The notes below the pieces were generated by a model that did no database searches, was not told where the DNA came from, and saw nothing but the letters and a program-made list of their open reading frames with translations. Both the position numbers and the translations under genes were made by a program. From positions 1 through 42,826 of the forward strand of contig NZ_AXBA01000041.1 of the NCBI RefSeq assembly GCF_000473085.1: a stretch of DNA of 42,826 bases, in the 5' to 3' direction. The DNA is from Azorhizobium doebereinerae UFLA1-100. Lineage in GTDB: Bacteria; Pseudomonadota; Alphaproteobacteria; Rhizobiales; Xanthobacteraceae. Positions 32,529 to 41,499 of the stretch are shown piece after piece; the stretch's first letter is position 1, and each line of letters begins with the position of its first letter.

Positions 32529-33281
32529 TCAGACGTGCTGGCCGCCGTTGATGAGGATCTCCGCCCCGTTGAGATAGGACGAGGTCTCCGTGCACAGCAC
32601 GTAGATGATCTTGGCCACCTCGTCCGGCGTGCCGAGCCGGCGCATGGGAATCTGCGCCACGATCTTGTCGGTGCCGGGGGAAAGGATGGCGGTGTCGATC
32701 TCGCCCGGGGCGATGGCGTTCACCCGCACGCCGAGCGGCCCGAAGTCCGCCGCCATCTCGCGCGTCAGCGCCGCCAGCGCCGCCTTGGAGGTGGCATAGG
32801 CCGCCCCCGCGAAGGGATGGACCCGCGAGCCGGCGATGGAGGTGACGTTCACCACCGAGCCCTGCGCCTTGGTCAATTCGGTGATGAGGCCGCGCGCCAG
32901 CATGATGGGCGCGAGGAAATTCACCTGGAGCACCTGCATCCAGGTGGTGTGGTCGGTGTCCAGCGTGCCCAGGCGCGAGCCGTTCGGGCCCTTGGGCGAG
33001 ATGCCGGCATTGTTGACCAGGGCGTGCAACTCGCCATTGGGCAGCCGGTTCTTGATCTCCTCCACCGCCGCCAGCGTGTCGTCGGGATCGCCAAGGTCCA
33101 CCTGGATGTGGTCCTCGGGGCCGGCGGCCCAGGGGCATTGCTCCCCCGGAAACGCCTGGCGCGAGCAGGTGATGACCCGCCATCCGGCGCTGGAGAAGCG
33201 CTTCACCGTGGCATGACCGATGCCCCGCGAGGCCCCGGTCAGAAGCATGATGCGCGGCGGCTGGTTGGTGACGGCGACCAT
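32529..33281 (-). CDS. Short-chain dehydrogenase/reductase
   Basis: A 250-residue classical SDR. The cofactor-binding motif is MLLTGASRGIGHATVKRF, the structural motif LVNNAGISPKG, the catalytic triad Ser (VVNVTSIAGS) and Tyr-Lys (AAYATSKAALAAL), and the C-terminal substrate loop RRLGTPDEVAKIIYVLCTET followed by LINGGQHV. NAD(P) preference and substrate cannot be read: residue R in the first glycine motif is compatible with NADPH. The ATG at 33281 fits the family start; 33350 adds 23 unlikely residues. Confidence 0.9.
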   Translation of the reverse strand: MVAVTNQPPRIMLLTGASRGIGHATVKRFSSAGWRVITCSRQAFPGEQCPWAAGPEDHIQVDLGDPDDTLAAVEEIKNRLPNGELHALVNNAGISPKGPNGSRLGTLDTDHTTWMQVLQVNFLAPIMLARGLITELTKAQGSVVNVTSIAGSRVHPFAGAAYATSKAALAALTREMAADFGPLGVRVNAIAPGEIDTAILSPGTDKIVAQIPMRRLGTPDEVAKIIYVLCTETSSYLNGAEILINGGQHV

Positions 33282-33373
33282 GACGGCGAGACCTCGAAGC
33301 GGGTGCGTCGCGCTGCGGTGCAGCGGGAATGTGCATCGTGCAGGCAGCACATCGCGCGCCGCCCGGTCAAGGA

Positions 33374-34012
33374 TCAGGGATAAAGACGGGTCTTTTCCCA
33401 GGCGTCTTCCGCGCTGGGGCGCGAAAACACGATGCGGTCATGCAGGCGGAACGGGCGGTCGTGCCAGAATTCCACCGCAACGGGCAGAATCCGGAAGCCG
33501 GTCCAGTGCGGCGGGCGCGGCACCGTGCCGATGGCGTAGCGCGCGGTGGTGGTGGCCACCGCCGCCTCAAGGGCGAAGCGGCCCTCCAGCGGACGCGACT
33601 GCTGGCTCGCCCAGGCGCCGATCTGCGACAGCCGGGGACGGGTGGCAAAATAAGCGTCGGCCTCGGCGTCGGTCACCTGCTCCACCGGACCGCGCACCCG
33701 CACCTGACGGCGCAGGCTCTTCCAGTGGAACACGAGGGCGGCCTTGGGATTGGTCGCCAGCTCGCGGCCCTTGTTGCTCTCGGTATTGGTGAAGAAGACG
33801 AAGCCGCGCGCATCGAGCCCCTTCAGCAGCACCATGCGCGCGTCCGGCAGGCCGTCGGCGTCCACGGTCGCCAGCATCATGGCGTTGGGGTCGTTCGGCT
33901 CGGAGCGCTCGGCATCCGCCAGCCATTCGGAAAACAGCCGGAACGGCTCGCCGGCAGCGGTGAAATCACCAGACGTTAAGGGGTTCTGGGTTTCCATTGC
34001 GGAATCGGACAT
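33374..34012 (-). CDS. pdxH: Pyridoxamine 5'-phosphate oxidase
   Basis: A 212-residue FMN enzyme that oxidises pyridoxine/pyridoxamine phosphate to pyridoxal phosphate. Signatures: [20 protein letters not shown] and [20 protein letters not shown] (FMN phosphate binding), [31 protein letters not shown] and the C-terminal [15 protein letters not shown] ending in RLYP as in all PdxH. Start at 34012 chosen; an alternative ATG at 34024 adds four residues. The start overlaps head-to-head with that of the divergent lipoprotein gene. Confidence 0.94.
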   Translation of the reverse strand: MSDSAMETQNPLTSGDFTAAGEPFRLFSEWLADAERSEPNDPNAMMLATVDADGLPDARMVLLKGLDARGFVFFTNTESNKGRELATNPKAALVFHWKSLRRQVRVRGPVEQVTDAEADAYFATRPRLSQIGAWASQQSRPLEGRFALEAAVATTTARYAIGTVPRPPHWTGFRILPVAVEFWHDRPFRLHDRIVFSRPSAEDAWEKTRLYP

Positions 34013-34541
34013 GACAGGAGCCATTCGCGTGTCGCCGCATTCGCATATCGTACGGCGCGGGCTGAGGGTCAGGCGCCCATATAGGCTCAATGCGGCCCTC
34101 CTGCCAGCGATCCGTATCGCCAGCGTGGCGACCGCCTGCCTCCTCACGCTTGCGCTGTCGGGGTGCGGCACGCTCGGGTTGCGCGACGACGACCTCCTGG
34201 TCACCGGCTCGATCAAGCCCTTGCCGGTCTCGCTGGCCGTCGCGGCTCCCGAGGGGGCGCCTCCGGCCGGCATCGCCGCGGGCGATTGGACGCAGGCCAA
34301 GCTCGCCCTCGACACCGCTTTGTCGGCCAAGGAGGAGGCGCCCAGCATTCCGTGGGAGAACAAGGCCACGGGCGCGCATGGCACGGCGACGCCGCTCGGC
34401 GCGCCGAAGGACAACAAGTGCCGCGACTTCCGCATCGGCGTGGTGGACAAGGGCGGCGAGCATTGGGTGCAGGGGGAGGCGTGCCGCGACGGCAAGGGCC
34501 TCGTCACGCTCGGCCAGGTGCGCCTGCTCGGCCAGGCCTGA
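34011..34541 (+). CDS. RT0821/Lpp0805-type surface lipoprotein
   Basis: A 176-residue exported protein. After a basic start ([18 protein letters not shown]) a hydrophobic helix ends in the lipobox LTLALSGCG, cysteine near residue 50. The mature part shows [30 protein letters not shown] and [20 protein letters not shown], the C-terminal domain of RT0821/Lpp0805 (17-kDa antigen-like) surface proteins. The glycine-zipper part seen in many relatives is missing, so this is the short form. The start is uncertain; ATG 34011 overlaps the pdxH start on the other strand. The order pdxH / RT0821 / dnaJ-like recurs in Rhizobiales. Confidence 0.8.
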   Translation: MTGAIRVSPHSHIVRRGLRVRRPYRLNAALLPAIRIASVATACLLTLALSGCGTLGLRDDDLLVTGSIKPLPVSLAVAAPEGAPPAGIAAGDWTQAKLALDTALSAKEEAPSIPWENKATGAHGTATPLGAPKDNKCRDFRIGVVDKGGEHWVQGEACRDGKGLVTLGQVRLLGQA

Positions 34542-34839
34542 GCGGCGTTCCCGGCGGCGCGCGGCGCCGGGCGAAGCGATGCTGGCGCAAGCCACGGGTG
34601 CGACATCGGAAGGTGGTGGACGCGGCGCCGGGCATGGGCCTGGAAGGCAGGGGCGGCCGCCGTTCTGGGCGGGCCGCGGGCACGGCCCCCGGAGGGTGCA
34701 GGGATGGGGCGGGCAGCAGCATGCTTTTGCACGGCTCGAAACTGGGGAGGGCTTGAGTTCCCCCGTTGCAATCGGGCAACATCGCACCACATGAAAGGCG
34801 CGGCCGGCCGTTTAGCGCTGGCCCCGAGGTAATTTGCCC
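34542..34839. other. Intergenic region before the DnaJ gene
   Basis: 298 bp, extremely GC-rich in its left two thirds. I see no supported gene or strong hairpin. The right end (from 34750) is less GC-rich and should hold the promoter and the GAGGT ribosome-binding site of the DnaJ gene. Confidence 0.4.
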
Positions 34840-35796
34840 ATGCGCGATCCTTACGACATCCTCGGCGTCGCCAAGACCGCCGACGAAGCCGAGATCAAGC
34901 GCGCCTTCCGGCGCCAGGCCAAGAAGCTGCACCCCGACGCCAACGCGTCGGACCCCAAGGCGCAGGATAAGTTCGCCGAATTGAACTCGGCCTATGAAAT
35001 TCTGTCCGATAAGGACAAGCGCGGACAGTTTGACCGCGGCGAGATCGACGCCGAGGGCAAACCGCGCATGCACGACTTCGCCGGTGCCGGTGGGCGCGGC
35101 CGGTCCCGCGGCTTCAGCGGCTTCGACGGCGACACCATCTTCGAGAGCTTCAGCTTCGGCCCCGAAGGCCAGACCGGCTATACCCGGCGCGGCGGCGCGG
35201 GCCGCGGCGGCAATTTCGACGATATCGGCGACATTTTCGGCTTCGGCCGGCAGCAGCGCTCGGCGGGCGGGGGCTTCACTCCGAAGCCGGGAGAGAACGT
35301 GGAACTGACGCTCACCATCGAGCTCGAAGAGGCGGCGCTCGGCGCCAGCAAGCGCTTCACCCTGCCGTCCGGCAAGCAGGTGGACCTGAAGGTCGCTCCC
35401 GGCACGCTGGAAGGCCATCGCATGCGCCTGAAGGGGCAGGGCGAGGCGAGCTTCGAGGGCGGCGCGCCAGGCGATGCCTTCGTCACCATCACCTATGCCC
35501 CGCATCCGCGCTTCCGCCGCGAGGGCGACGACCTGCGCACCGAGATCATGGTGCCGCTGGAGGACGCCGTGCTCGGCGCCAAGGTGCGGGTGCCGACGCT
35601 GTCCGGCGCGGTGGAGCTGAACATTCCGGCCTGGACCTCCGGCGGGCGGACCTTCCGCCTGCGCGGCAAGGGTATGCCCAAGGCCGACGGCGGCCATGGC
35701 GACCTCTTGGTCACCACCAATCTGTCGCTGCCCGAGACCCCCGATCCGGAGATCGAGGCCCTGCTGCGCAAGCGCCGCGAGGCGAACGGCGCCTGA
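34840..35796 (+). CDS. DnaJ C-terminal domain-containing co-chaperone (CbpA-like)
   Basis: A 318-residue class II J-protein that stimulates DnaK. The J domain is at residues 1-68 ([20 protein letters not shown], with the invariant HPD in KLHPDAN). A Gly/Phe-Arg-rich linker follows ([34 protein letters not shown]), then the two C-terminal peptide-binding barrels ([40 protein letters not shown]) with no zinc-finger cysteines, as in CbpA. GAGGT precedes the ATG; a TTG six bases upstream is an unlikely start. A strong terminator follows. Confidence 0.92.
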   Translation: MRDPYDILGVAKTADEAEIKRAFRRQAKKLHPDANASDPKAQDKFAELNSAYEILSDKDKRGQFDRGEIDAEGKPRMHDFAGAGGRGRSRGFSGFDGDTIFESFSFGPEGQTGYTRRGGAGRGGNFDDIGDIFGFGRQQRSAGGGFTPKPGENVELTLTIELEEAALGASKRFTLPSGKQVDLKVAPGTLEGHRMRLKGQGEASFEGGAPGDAFVTITYAPHPRFRREGDDLRTEIMVPLEDAVLGAKVRVPTLSGAVELNIPAWTSGGRTFRLRGKGMPKADGGHGDLLVTTNLSLPETPDPEIEALLRKRREANGA

Positions 35797-35833
35797 GGGT
35801 TCCCTCGCCTTCGGGCTGTCGGGGATGGAACAA

Positions 35834-35868
35834 GAAAAAGGCCCCGCCGGATCGGCGGGGCCTTTTTT
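35834..35868 (+). terminator. Bidirectional Rho-independent terminator
   Basis: GGCCCCGCCG (35840-35849) pairs with CGGCGGGGCC (35853-35862) around GAT, followed by TTTTTT (35863-35868) and preceded by an A run (35835-35839). It lies 43 bp after the DnaJ stop and 42 bp from the ctrA stop, so it ends both convergent transcripts. Confidence 0.95.
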
Positions 35869-35909
35869 GCGGGAGACGCGGCTTTCGTGAGGACGCGTGG
35901 ACCCGTGGA

Positions 35910-36611
35910 TCAGACCGCGATGCGGTCCACCGCGCCGTTGGGCTCGCGCAGCACGTAGCCGCGGCCCCAGACCGTCTCGATATAGTTCTTGCCCGCGGAG
36001 GCGTTCGCCAGCTTCTTGCGCAGCTTGCAGATGAACACGTCGATGATCTTCAGCTCGGGCTCGTCCATGCCGCCGTAGAGATGGTTGAGGAACATCTCCT
36101 TGGTCAGCGTCGTGCCCTTGCGCAGGGAGAGGAGCTCCAGCATCTGGTACTCCTTGCCCGTCAGGTGCACGCGGGCGCCTTCCACTTCCACCGTCTTGGT
36201 GTCGAGGTTGACGATCAGGTCGCCGGTCTGGATCACCGACTGGGCGTGGCCCTTGGAGCGCCGGACGATGGCGTGGATGCGCGCCACCATCTCGTCCTTG
36301 TGGAACGGCTTGGTGAGATAATCATCCGCGCCGAAGCCGAAGCCCTTGACCTTGTCCTCGGTATTGGCAAGGCCGGAGAGGATCAGGATCGGGGTCTTGA
36401 CCTTGGCGAGGCGCAGCGAACGCAGCACCTCGAAGCCGGACATGTCCGGCAAATTCAAGTCAAGAAGAATGATGTCGTACTCGTACACCTTGCCGAGGTC
36501 GACGCCTTCTTCACCGAGATCCGTCGTGTAGACGTTGAAACTTTCCGACTTCAGCATCAATTCGATGCTTTGGGCCGTCGCACTGTCGTCCTCGATGAGC
36601 AAGACGCGCAT
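35910..36611 (-). CDS. ctrA: Cell-cycle response regulator CtrA
   Basis: A 233-residue OmpR/PhoB-type response regulator, the master cell-cycle regulator of Alphaproteobacteria that binds TTAA-N7-TTAA sites and blocks replication initiation. The receiver domain has the acidic pair ([11 protein letters not shown]), phosphoacceptor D51 ([16 protein letters not shown]) and the conserved Thr/Lys ([14 protein letters not shown]). The winged helix (about 125-225) has [39 protein letters not shown] and the closing [13 protein letters not shown]. Length and sequence match Rhizobiales CtrA very closely; the C-terminus ends in hydrophobic IAV, like the degradation-signal Ala-Ala tails of Caulobacter in position but not in sequence. 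Five GANTC sites lie upstream. Confidence 0.98.
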   Translation of the reverse strand: MRVLLIEDDSATAQSIELMLKSESFNVYTTDLGEEGVDLGKVYEYDIILLDLNLPDMSGFEVLRSLRLAKVKTPILILSGLANTEDKVKGFGFGADDYLTKPFHKDEMVARIHAIVRRSKGHAQSVIQTGDLIVNLDTKTVEVEGARVHLTGKEYQMLELLSLRKGTTLTKEMFLNHLYGGMDEPELKIIDVFICKLRKKLANASAGKNYIETVWGRGYVLREPNGAVDRIAV

Positions 36612-36679
36612 GGCAATCCCCTTCCTCGCAACAACCCGAATGGCGGGGTGCCGCCGTTCGCGTGCTCGGCCGACCGTGT

Positions 36680-36775
36680 GATTCGCGTTCCGTGTGTAGA
36701 ATCGATAACCGAAACCGATTCGGCAGGACAAGAGTCCCGACGAAAAACTTTGTGCATGAGGGCGAAGACTGAGTC
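36680..36775 (-). promoter_or_regulatory. ctrA upstream region with five GANTC sites
   Basis: GANTC, the CcrM methylation site, occurs at 36680-36684, 36699-36703, 36717-36721, 36732-36736 and 36771-36775. They lie 69-164 bp upstream of the ctrA start codon. In Caulobacter ctrA promoter P1 is governed by the methylation state of such a site together with GcrA. TTAA half-sites sit further out (36787-36790, 36801-36804, 36891-36894), but no canonical TTAA-N7-TTAA pair was found. The sites are seen; control by CcrM is inferred from the clade. Confidence 0.7.
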
Positions 36776-37062
36776 TCCACCTCACTTTAAAGTTGTTCGC
36801 GTTAACCTACACCGTATCGACACACCGCCTTACGAGCCCTTTGGCTGCCCGGACCGCACGCCGACGACGCACACCCCGAACCGTGAGGTCATCATTAACG
36901 AAGGGGGTAAACGATTGGTTGCCAAGCGGCGGCCTCCGTCGATTTTCCCGCGTTGCGGCCGGGGCGGTAACAAAACGACAACCGTATGTGGCCATGCTCG
37001 TTCCTGAAGTGGGGCCGGAGACCCGGTTCCAGCGTTCTCGCGTGCCTCGGAGTGTCGCGTTC
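36776..37062. other. Rest of the ctrA-fliJ divergent region
   Basis: 287 bp, locally AT-rich near 36781-36810 and 36885-36910. It should carry outer ctrA promoter elements and the fliJ promoter. No supported gene; a frame open from 36793 is in phase with fliJ, but has no ribosome-binding site or family likeness in this part. Confidence 0.4.
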
Positions 37063-37458
37063 ATGAAATCGCGTGAGCCCCTGATCCGTGCCAAAAGGTT
37101 CAAGATCGAGGACGCCCGGCGCCGCCTCGCCCAGATCGACACCATGGTCGGCGAATTCGACCGCATGGCGGCCGAGATGGAGCGGGACATCGCCGCCGAG
37201 GAGCAGCGCTCCGGCATCACCGATCCCAAGCACTTCGCCTACTCCCCGCTCGCCGCCTCGGCGCGGCAGCGGCGCGAGAACCTGGTGCGCTCGGCCGACG
37301 AACTGCGCGGCCAGCGGGCCGAGGCCCAGGCCGCCTTCGAGGAGGCCGAGGCCGAGCTGGTGCTGGTGGAAGCAGCCGGCGAGCGCGAGCGCACCGCCGA
37401 GGGCGATGTCATCGAGCGCCGCCACGCCTGGCGGCAGGGCGAGCCCGCCCGCCTCTGA
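37063..37458 (+). CDS. fliJ: Flagellar export protein FliJ (Rhizobiales type)
   Basis: A 131-residue, almost wholly helical coiled-coil protein: REPLIRAKRFKIEDARRRLA, MVGEFDRMAAEMERDIAAEE, then SPLAASARQRRENLVRSADE and EAQAAFEEAEAELVLVEAAG. This is the pattern of alphaproteobacterial FliJ, a soluble part of the flagellar type III export ATPase complex that sits in the FliI ring. Divergent position next to ctrA is common in Rhizobiales, where fliI is often also adjacent; here fliI is not in the window. The start at 37063 is favoured by family length; no strong ribosome-binding site is seen. Confidence 0.8.
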   Translation: MKSREPLIRAKRFKIEDARRRLAQIDTMVGEFDRMAAEMERDIAAEEQRSGITDPKHFAYSPLAASARQRRENLVRSADELRGQRAEAQAAFEEAEAELVLVEAAGERERTAEGDVIERRHAWRQGEPARL

Positions 37459-37557
37459 TCGCCCGACCCCGCCGGGCGCAAGCCGCTTCCATCCGGCAGG
37501 ATCGCGCTCTAGCCTCGGGCGCGAACCCGGCCGGGCGCCGCGGGCGTCCGGTCTGCC

Positions 37558-37577
37558 GTTGCGGAACGTGCCGCAAC
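37558..37577. promoter_or_regulatory. Inverted repeat with GGAAC upstream of the sigma factor gene
   Basis: GTTGCGG (37558-37564) and CCGCAAC (37571-37577) are perfect arms around AACGTG, 57 bp before the sigma factor start. The word GGAAC (37563-37567), the usual -35 core of ECF-dependent promoters, spans its left arm. No matching CGTT -10 is found at 16-17 bp, so an operator is as likely as an autoregulated promoter. Confidence 0.4.
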
Positions 37578-37633
37578 GCGCGGAGCGCGCCCCGAGCGAG
37601 GGCAGGAGACGCCGCCATGAGATCGAGACGGCC

Positions 37634-38170
37634 GTGACGACTTCCACCCTTCTGACGCCTCTGCTGGCCGAGGTCGCCGAACGCAGGCTCGATGCGATGG
37701 AGCGCCTGTACAAGCTCTCCAGCCCCAAGCTCTATGGCCTGTGCCTGCGCATCCTGCGGCGCCCCGATCTTGCCCGCGCGGCGCTGCGGACGGCCTATCT
37801 GCGCATCTGGAAGACGGCGAAGGCGCGCCCGGCCGATCTTGAGCCGCTGGCCTGGATGGTATGCATCGCCCGCGAATGCGCGCTGGAGGCGGCGCGCACC
37901 AATGAGGATGCGGGCGAGGCCTGGGAGCCGTTCGAGGTGGAGGATCCCGCCGAGGACCCGCTGGCCGGGGCCACCCATTCCGAAGCGCTCAAGCGGCTGC
38001 TCGCCTGCCTCGGCACTTTGTCCGAGGAACGCCGCCGCATGGTGCTCCTCGCCTTCTACGACGGCTGGAGCCGCGAGGCGCTGTCGGTCTATTTCGACGC
38101 CCCCATGCATACGGTCAACACCTGGCTGAAGCGCAGCGTGGTGGAGATCGACGAGTATCTCGCCACATGA
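37634..38170 (+). CDS. ECF-type RNA polymerase sigma factor
   Basis: A 178-residue sigma-70 family protein with region 2 (about 20-85: RLDAMERLYKLSSPKLYGLC, ALRTAYLRIWKTA) and region 4 (about 115-175: LLACLGTLSEERRRMVLLAF, YDGWSREALSVYFDAPMHTV then NTWLKRSVVEIDEYL, the helix-turn-helix for the -35 box). There is no region 1 or 3, as in ECF factors. The start is GTG at 37634 because the nearby ATG at 37618 is out of frame; the ribosome-binding site is modest. The stop overlaps the ATG of the next gene, an RskA-like anti-sigma factor, so this resembles the SigK-RskA type pairs. Confidence 0.88.
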   Translation: MTTSTLLTPLLAEVAERRLDAMERLYKLSSPKLYGLCLRILRRPDLARAALRTAYLRIWKTAKARPADLEPLAWMVCIARECALEAARTNEDAGEAWEPFEVEDPAEDPLAGATHSEALKRLLACLGTLSEERRRMVLLAFYDGWSREALSVYFDAPMHTVNTWLKRSVVEIDEYLAT

Positions 38171-38958
38171 CCGTCAATGAGGATGACCGCCAGTTCGTCG
38201 CGGAATACGTGCTGGGGACGCTGCCCGCCGCCCTGCGCCTGATGATGCGCAGCCGCATCGCCGAGGAGCCGGAGGTGGCCGCCGTGGCGCGGCTGTGGGA
38301 GCAGCGCCTCGCGCCGCTGCACGAGCTCGCCGTCTCCATCGCTCCGCCGGACGATTTGTGGGCGGATCTCGCGGGCAGTCTCTCGCCGCCGCCCGTCGCG
38401 CCGCCGGAGCCGAGCGCCGCGCCGGCCGACGGCACGCCGGCCGGCGACACGGCGTTCGCCATTCCCGCCAGCGTCGATGCGGACGAGGCCGCGCCGACGC
38501 TGGCCGCGCCGCTGGAGGGCATGCCGGGCAGCGCGCGGCGCTGGCGCTGGGTGGCCCTCGGGCTCGGCGTGGCGCTGGTCGGGCTGGCCGGCGGCTTCGC
38601 ATATCGGGAATGGGGCCGCACCGGCGGGCCCTATTATCTCGCCAGCCTGCAGGAGGCGCGTGCCGCTTCCGTACTGGTGCGCATCGACGCGCGGGACGGC
38701 GGCCTGCTGGTGCGCCCGCTGCTCGACCCGGCGCCGGAGGGCAAGACCTACCAGCTCTGGCTGGTGCCGGACGGCCAGCCGCCGCGCTCGCTCGGCGTCT
38801 TCAACAGCGCGTTCGCCACCCGCTCGGACGCGGTCCGCCGGCTCGGCGTGAAGGGGGCGGCGAAGGCCATGCTCCAGGTCACGGTGGAGCCTGAGGGCGG
38901 CTCGGACACCGTGCCGTCCGGCGAGGTGCTCTATTCAGGGCGGCTGATGCCGGAATAG
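38167..38958 (+). CDS. RskA-like membrane anti-sigma factor
   Basis: A 263-residue protein. The N-terminal cytoplasmic part (DRQFVAEYVLGTLPAALRLM, then WEQRLAPLHELA) is the anti-sigma helix domain without the zinc-binding His-x3-Cys-x2-Cys. A Pro/Ala-rich linker follows, then one transmembrane helix (about 123-145, WVALGLGVALVGLAGGFAY), and a periplasmic RskA C-terminal domain recognised by KTYQLWLVPDGQPPRSLGVF and the closing VTVEPEGGSDTVPSGEVLYS. It would hold the sigma factor at the membrane until a signal triggers release. ATG overlaps the sigma stop by four bases. Confidence 0.9.
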   Translation: MTVNEDDRQFVAEYVLGTLPAALRLMMRSRIAEEPEVAAVARLWEQRLAPLHELAVSIAPPDDLWADLAGSLSPPPVAPPEPSAAPADGTPAGDTAFAIPASVDADEAAPTLAAPLEGMPGSARRWRWVALGLGVALVGLAGGFAYREWGRTGGPYYLASLQEARAASVLVRIDARDGGLLVRPLLDPAPEGKTYQLWLVPDGQPPRSLGVFNSAFATRSDAVRRLGVKGAAKAMLQVTVEPEGGSDTVPSGEVLYSGRLMPE

Positions 38959-38966
38959 GCGGGCGG

Positions 38967-40166
38967 TCAGGCCGTCGGCTGGGCGAACGGCGGCAGGCCC
39001 GGCAGCGGGCGCGCCGACCGGGGCTGGGCGCGGATGACACGGTTGCGGCCGCCGTCCTTCGCCGCATAGAGCGCGGCGTCGGCGGCATCGATGAGCGCTT
39101 CCACCGATGGATCAGGCATGCCGTCCGCCTCTAGGCTGGCGAGGCCGATGGTCACGGTCACGTGGAGGGGAAGGCCGTCCAGGCTCTCCAGGCCGCGGGC
39201 GACGCGGTCCCGCAGGCGTTCCGCCACGACGGTGGCCGCCTCGGCGTCCGCGCCGGGCAGGACGATGCAGAATTCCTCGCCGCCATAGCGCCCGACGAGG
39301 TCGCCCGGCCGGACCATCTCCCCGGCGATGGCGGCGAACGCCTGCAACACGCGGTCGCCCGTGCGATGGCCGTAGGCGTCGTTGACCGATTTGAAATGAT
39401 CGAGGTCCGCCAGCAGCACCGACAGGGGCCGGCCCCGTGCCACCGCCGCCCGGCACAGCCGCTCGCCGGCGCGCAGCAAGGCGCGCCGGTTGGACAGACC
39501 GGTGAGATCGTCGCACGACGCCAGCCGGTCCAGCACCATGAAGATGGCGCCGCAGTTCAGGCCCACCACGCAGAACAGGCCGACCGCGAGAGCGAGGGCC
39601 AGGGCGCTGGCCGAGATATGGCTGGCGTCGTTGCCGGCGCCGAACGCCGCCGCGACCAGGCGGGCGAGATGGAAGGCGCAGAGGAGCGACAGGAACACCG
39701 CCGTGAGCACTCGGGTGAAGGTGGAGGCATGCCGGCGGACGCGCACCAGCCGCCAGGCGGCGGCGGCCAGCCAGCCGCAGATAATGAAGGTGAACAGGAC
39801 GATGCGGGCGTTCACGCTGTGCCGCAGGAACAGGATGCTCACGAGGGCGAAGCCGATGGCCGAGGCGGCGACCAGGGCGATGCCCCAGGGGGCGATCCGG
39901 GCGCCGTCGAACGCCCGCATGCCGAGATAGATGGCGCCGCTGGCCAGTAGGAAGCAGGCGCTCGCCAACGGCGCCACCAGCGGGCTGCGATAGCCGCCGT
40001 CGAAGACCGACACCATCGCGGCGAACACGCAAAGCAGGTCGGCGAGCCCCCACAGGGCAAGCGGCGTCTCCTCGCGCATCTGGAGCCATGTCGCCAGCTG
40101 GAGCACGCCCATCAGGACACCCAGCGCGACGGCCAAGACGACGATGGTGGCAAGGTCAAAGGACAT
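38967..40166 (-). CDS. Membrane-bound GGDEF diguanylate cyclase
   Basis: A 399-residue c-di-GMP synthase. Residues 1-212 hold six to seven transmembrane helices with short loops and no recognisable ligand domain. The GGDEF domain (about 218-385) starts [20 protein letters not shown], has [20 protein letters not shown], and the catalytic GGEEF at 295-299. The product-inhibition I-site RPGD (286-289) sits exactly five residues before GGEEF. The enzyme therefore looks active and feedback-controlled; no EAL domain is attached. It converges on the anti-sigma gene with an eight-base gap. The start at 40166 is the family-like ATG; the frame runs on to 40640 antisense to the ABC gene. Confidence 0.93.
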   Translation of the reverse strand: MSFDLATIVVLAVALGVLMGVLQLATWLQMREETPLALWGLADLLCVFAAMVSVFDGGYRSPLVAPLASACFLLASGAIYLGMRAFDGARIAPWGIALVAASAIGFALVSILFLRHSVNARIVLFTFIICGWLAAAAWRLVRVRRHASTFTRVLTAVFLSLLCAFHLARLVAAAFGAGNDASHISASALALALAVGLFCVVGLNCGAIFMVLDRLASCDDLTGLSNRRALLRAGERLCRAAVARGRPLSVLLADLDHFKSVNDAYGHRTGDRVLQAFAAIAGEMVRPGDLVGRYGGEEFCIVLPGADAEAATVVAERLRDRVARGLESLDGLPLHVTVTIGLASLEADGMPDPSVEALIDAADAALYAAKDGGRNRVIRAQPRSARPLPGLPPFAQPTA

Positions 40167-40350
40167 TCGGCAAAGCAGACCGATCGGAGCGGGAGAAAAT
40201 CCCGCGCACAATCGCGCGCCGAGGGAGCAGTCGCAAGGGGCGACCCCGTACCGCGGTGCCGGGCCACGCCGCCGGCCGGGCATGGGCGGATTTCGCCGGC
40301 GGCCGTGCCGTGGCATAAGGCGCTCTCCGCAGGAGGGATCGTCCGCCCCC

Positions 40351-41448
40351 ATGACCGTCGCCGTCGCCGTTGAACAGGCCGTCAAGCAGTTCGGCCCGCA
40401 CCGTGCCCTGGCGGGCATCTCGCTCAATGTGGAGCCCGGCGAGCTGGTGGCGCTGCTGGGGCCGTCCGGGTCCGGCAAGACCACGCTGCTGCGCATCATC
40501 GCCGGGCTGGAGACGCTGGATTCCGGCACGGTCATGCTGGACGGCGCGGATGCCTCCGACGTGCCGGTACGCCATCGCGGCATCGGCTTCGTGTTCCAGC
40601 AATACGCTTTGTTCCGCCACATGAGCGTGGCCGACAACATCGCCTACGGCCTGCGCTCCCGGCCGCGCGCCACCCGGCCGCCGGAGGCGGACATCCGCGC
40701 CCGCGTCGCCGATCTGCTCGGCCTCGTGCAGCTGGAGGGCTATGGCGGCCGCTATCCGGCGCAATTGTCCGGCGGCCAGCGCCAGCGCGTGGCGCTCGCC
40801 CGGGCGCTCGCCATCGAGCCCAAGGTGCTGCTGCTGGACGAGCCGTTCGGCGCCCTCGACGCGTTGGTGCGCAAGGAATTGCGCGCCTGGCTGCGGGACC
40901 TGCACGACCGCACCGGTCACACCACGCTGTTCGTCACCCACGACCAGGATGAGGCGCTGGAGCTGGCCGACCGGGTGGTGGTGATGAGCGAGGGGCGCAT
41001 TGAGCAGATCGGCACGCCCGACGACGTCTATGACCGCCCGGCCACCCCGCACGTGTTCGGCTTCATGGGGGAATCCAGCCGGCTGGAGGTGACGGTGCGC
41101 GGCGGCGCAGCCGAGGTGGCGGGCACCGAGGTGGCGACCCCGCTCGCTCCCGTCGGCGACGGGCCGGGCCTGCTGTTCGTGCGGCCGCAGGACGTGGCCA
41201 TCGCCATGCCCGGCACGCCGGGGCTGGACGGTGTGGTGCGCGGCTTCCGCCGGCACGGCGCCATCCGGCGGCTGACCGTCGACGTGGCGGGCGGGCAGGT
41301 GGAGGCGGACATCTCCCCCGCCATCACCGCCGCCAACGGCACCAGGGTCGCGGTGCGCTTCGATCGCGCCCGGCTGTTCCCCGCCGCCGGTGGCGGCATT
41401 GACTGCCGGGCTCCGGCCGCGCATCAGATCGGCGAATATGCCATCTGA
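40351..41448 (+). CDS. ABC transporter ATPase, CysA/PotA-like, without partners
   Basis: A 365-residue importer ATPase. Walker A is [17 protein letters not shown]-loop [13 protein letters not shown], signature [15 protein letters not shown], Walker [14 protein letters not shown] and switch [14 protein letters not shown]. The C-terminal 120 residues form a TOBE-type regulatory domain ([13 protein letters not shown]). [14 protein letters not shown] and [20 protein letters not shown] are typical of sulfate/thiosulfate (CysA) ATPases, with PotA and molybdate types as alternatives. No permease or binding protein gene is adjacent in this window, so the complex it serves is unknown; the ureohydrolase gene follows by 51 bp. 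The AGGAGG site lies about 14 bases from the ATG, rather far. Confidence 0.88.
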   Translation: MTVAVAVEQAVKQFGPHRALAGISLNVEPGELVALLGPSGSGKTTLLRIIAGLETLDSGTVMLDGADASDVPVRHRGIGFVFQQYALFRHMSVADNIAYGLRSRPRATRPPEADIRARVADLLGLVQLEGYGGRYPAQLSGGQRQRVALARALAIEPKVLLLDEPFGALDALVRKELRAWLRDLHDRTGHTTLFVTHDQDEALELADRVVVMSEGRIEQIGTPDDVYDRPATPHVFGFMGESSRLEVTVRGGAAEVAGTEVATPLAPVGDGPGLLFVRPQDVAIAMPGTPGLDGVVRGFRRHGAIRRLTVDVAGGQVEADISPAITAANGTRVAVRFDRARLFPAAGGGIDCRAPAAHQIGEYAI

Positions 41449-41499
41449 GCCCGCACGGGCGTCCCGGCACACGCCCCGCGCGGCATGGAAGGAGCGTTC

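Noticed and set aside
36781-36910. Canonical CtrA binding site (TTAA-N7-TTAA) between ctrA and fliJ
   Set aside because: Several TTAA half-sites are present, but the spacings I count are 11 and 8 bases or the second half is imperfect.
37618-37634. ATG at 37618 as sigma factor start
   Set aside because: It is out of frame with the sigma factor; the first in-frame usable start is GTG 37634.
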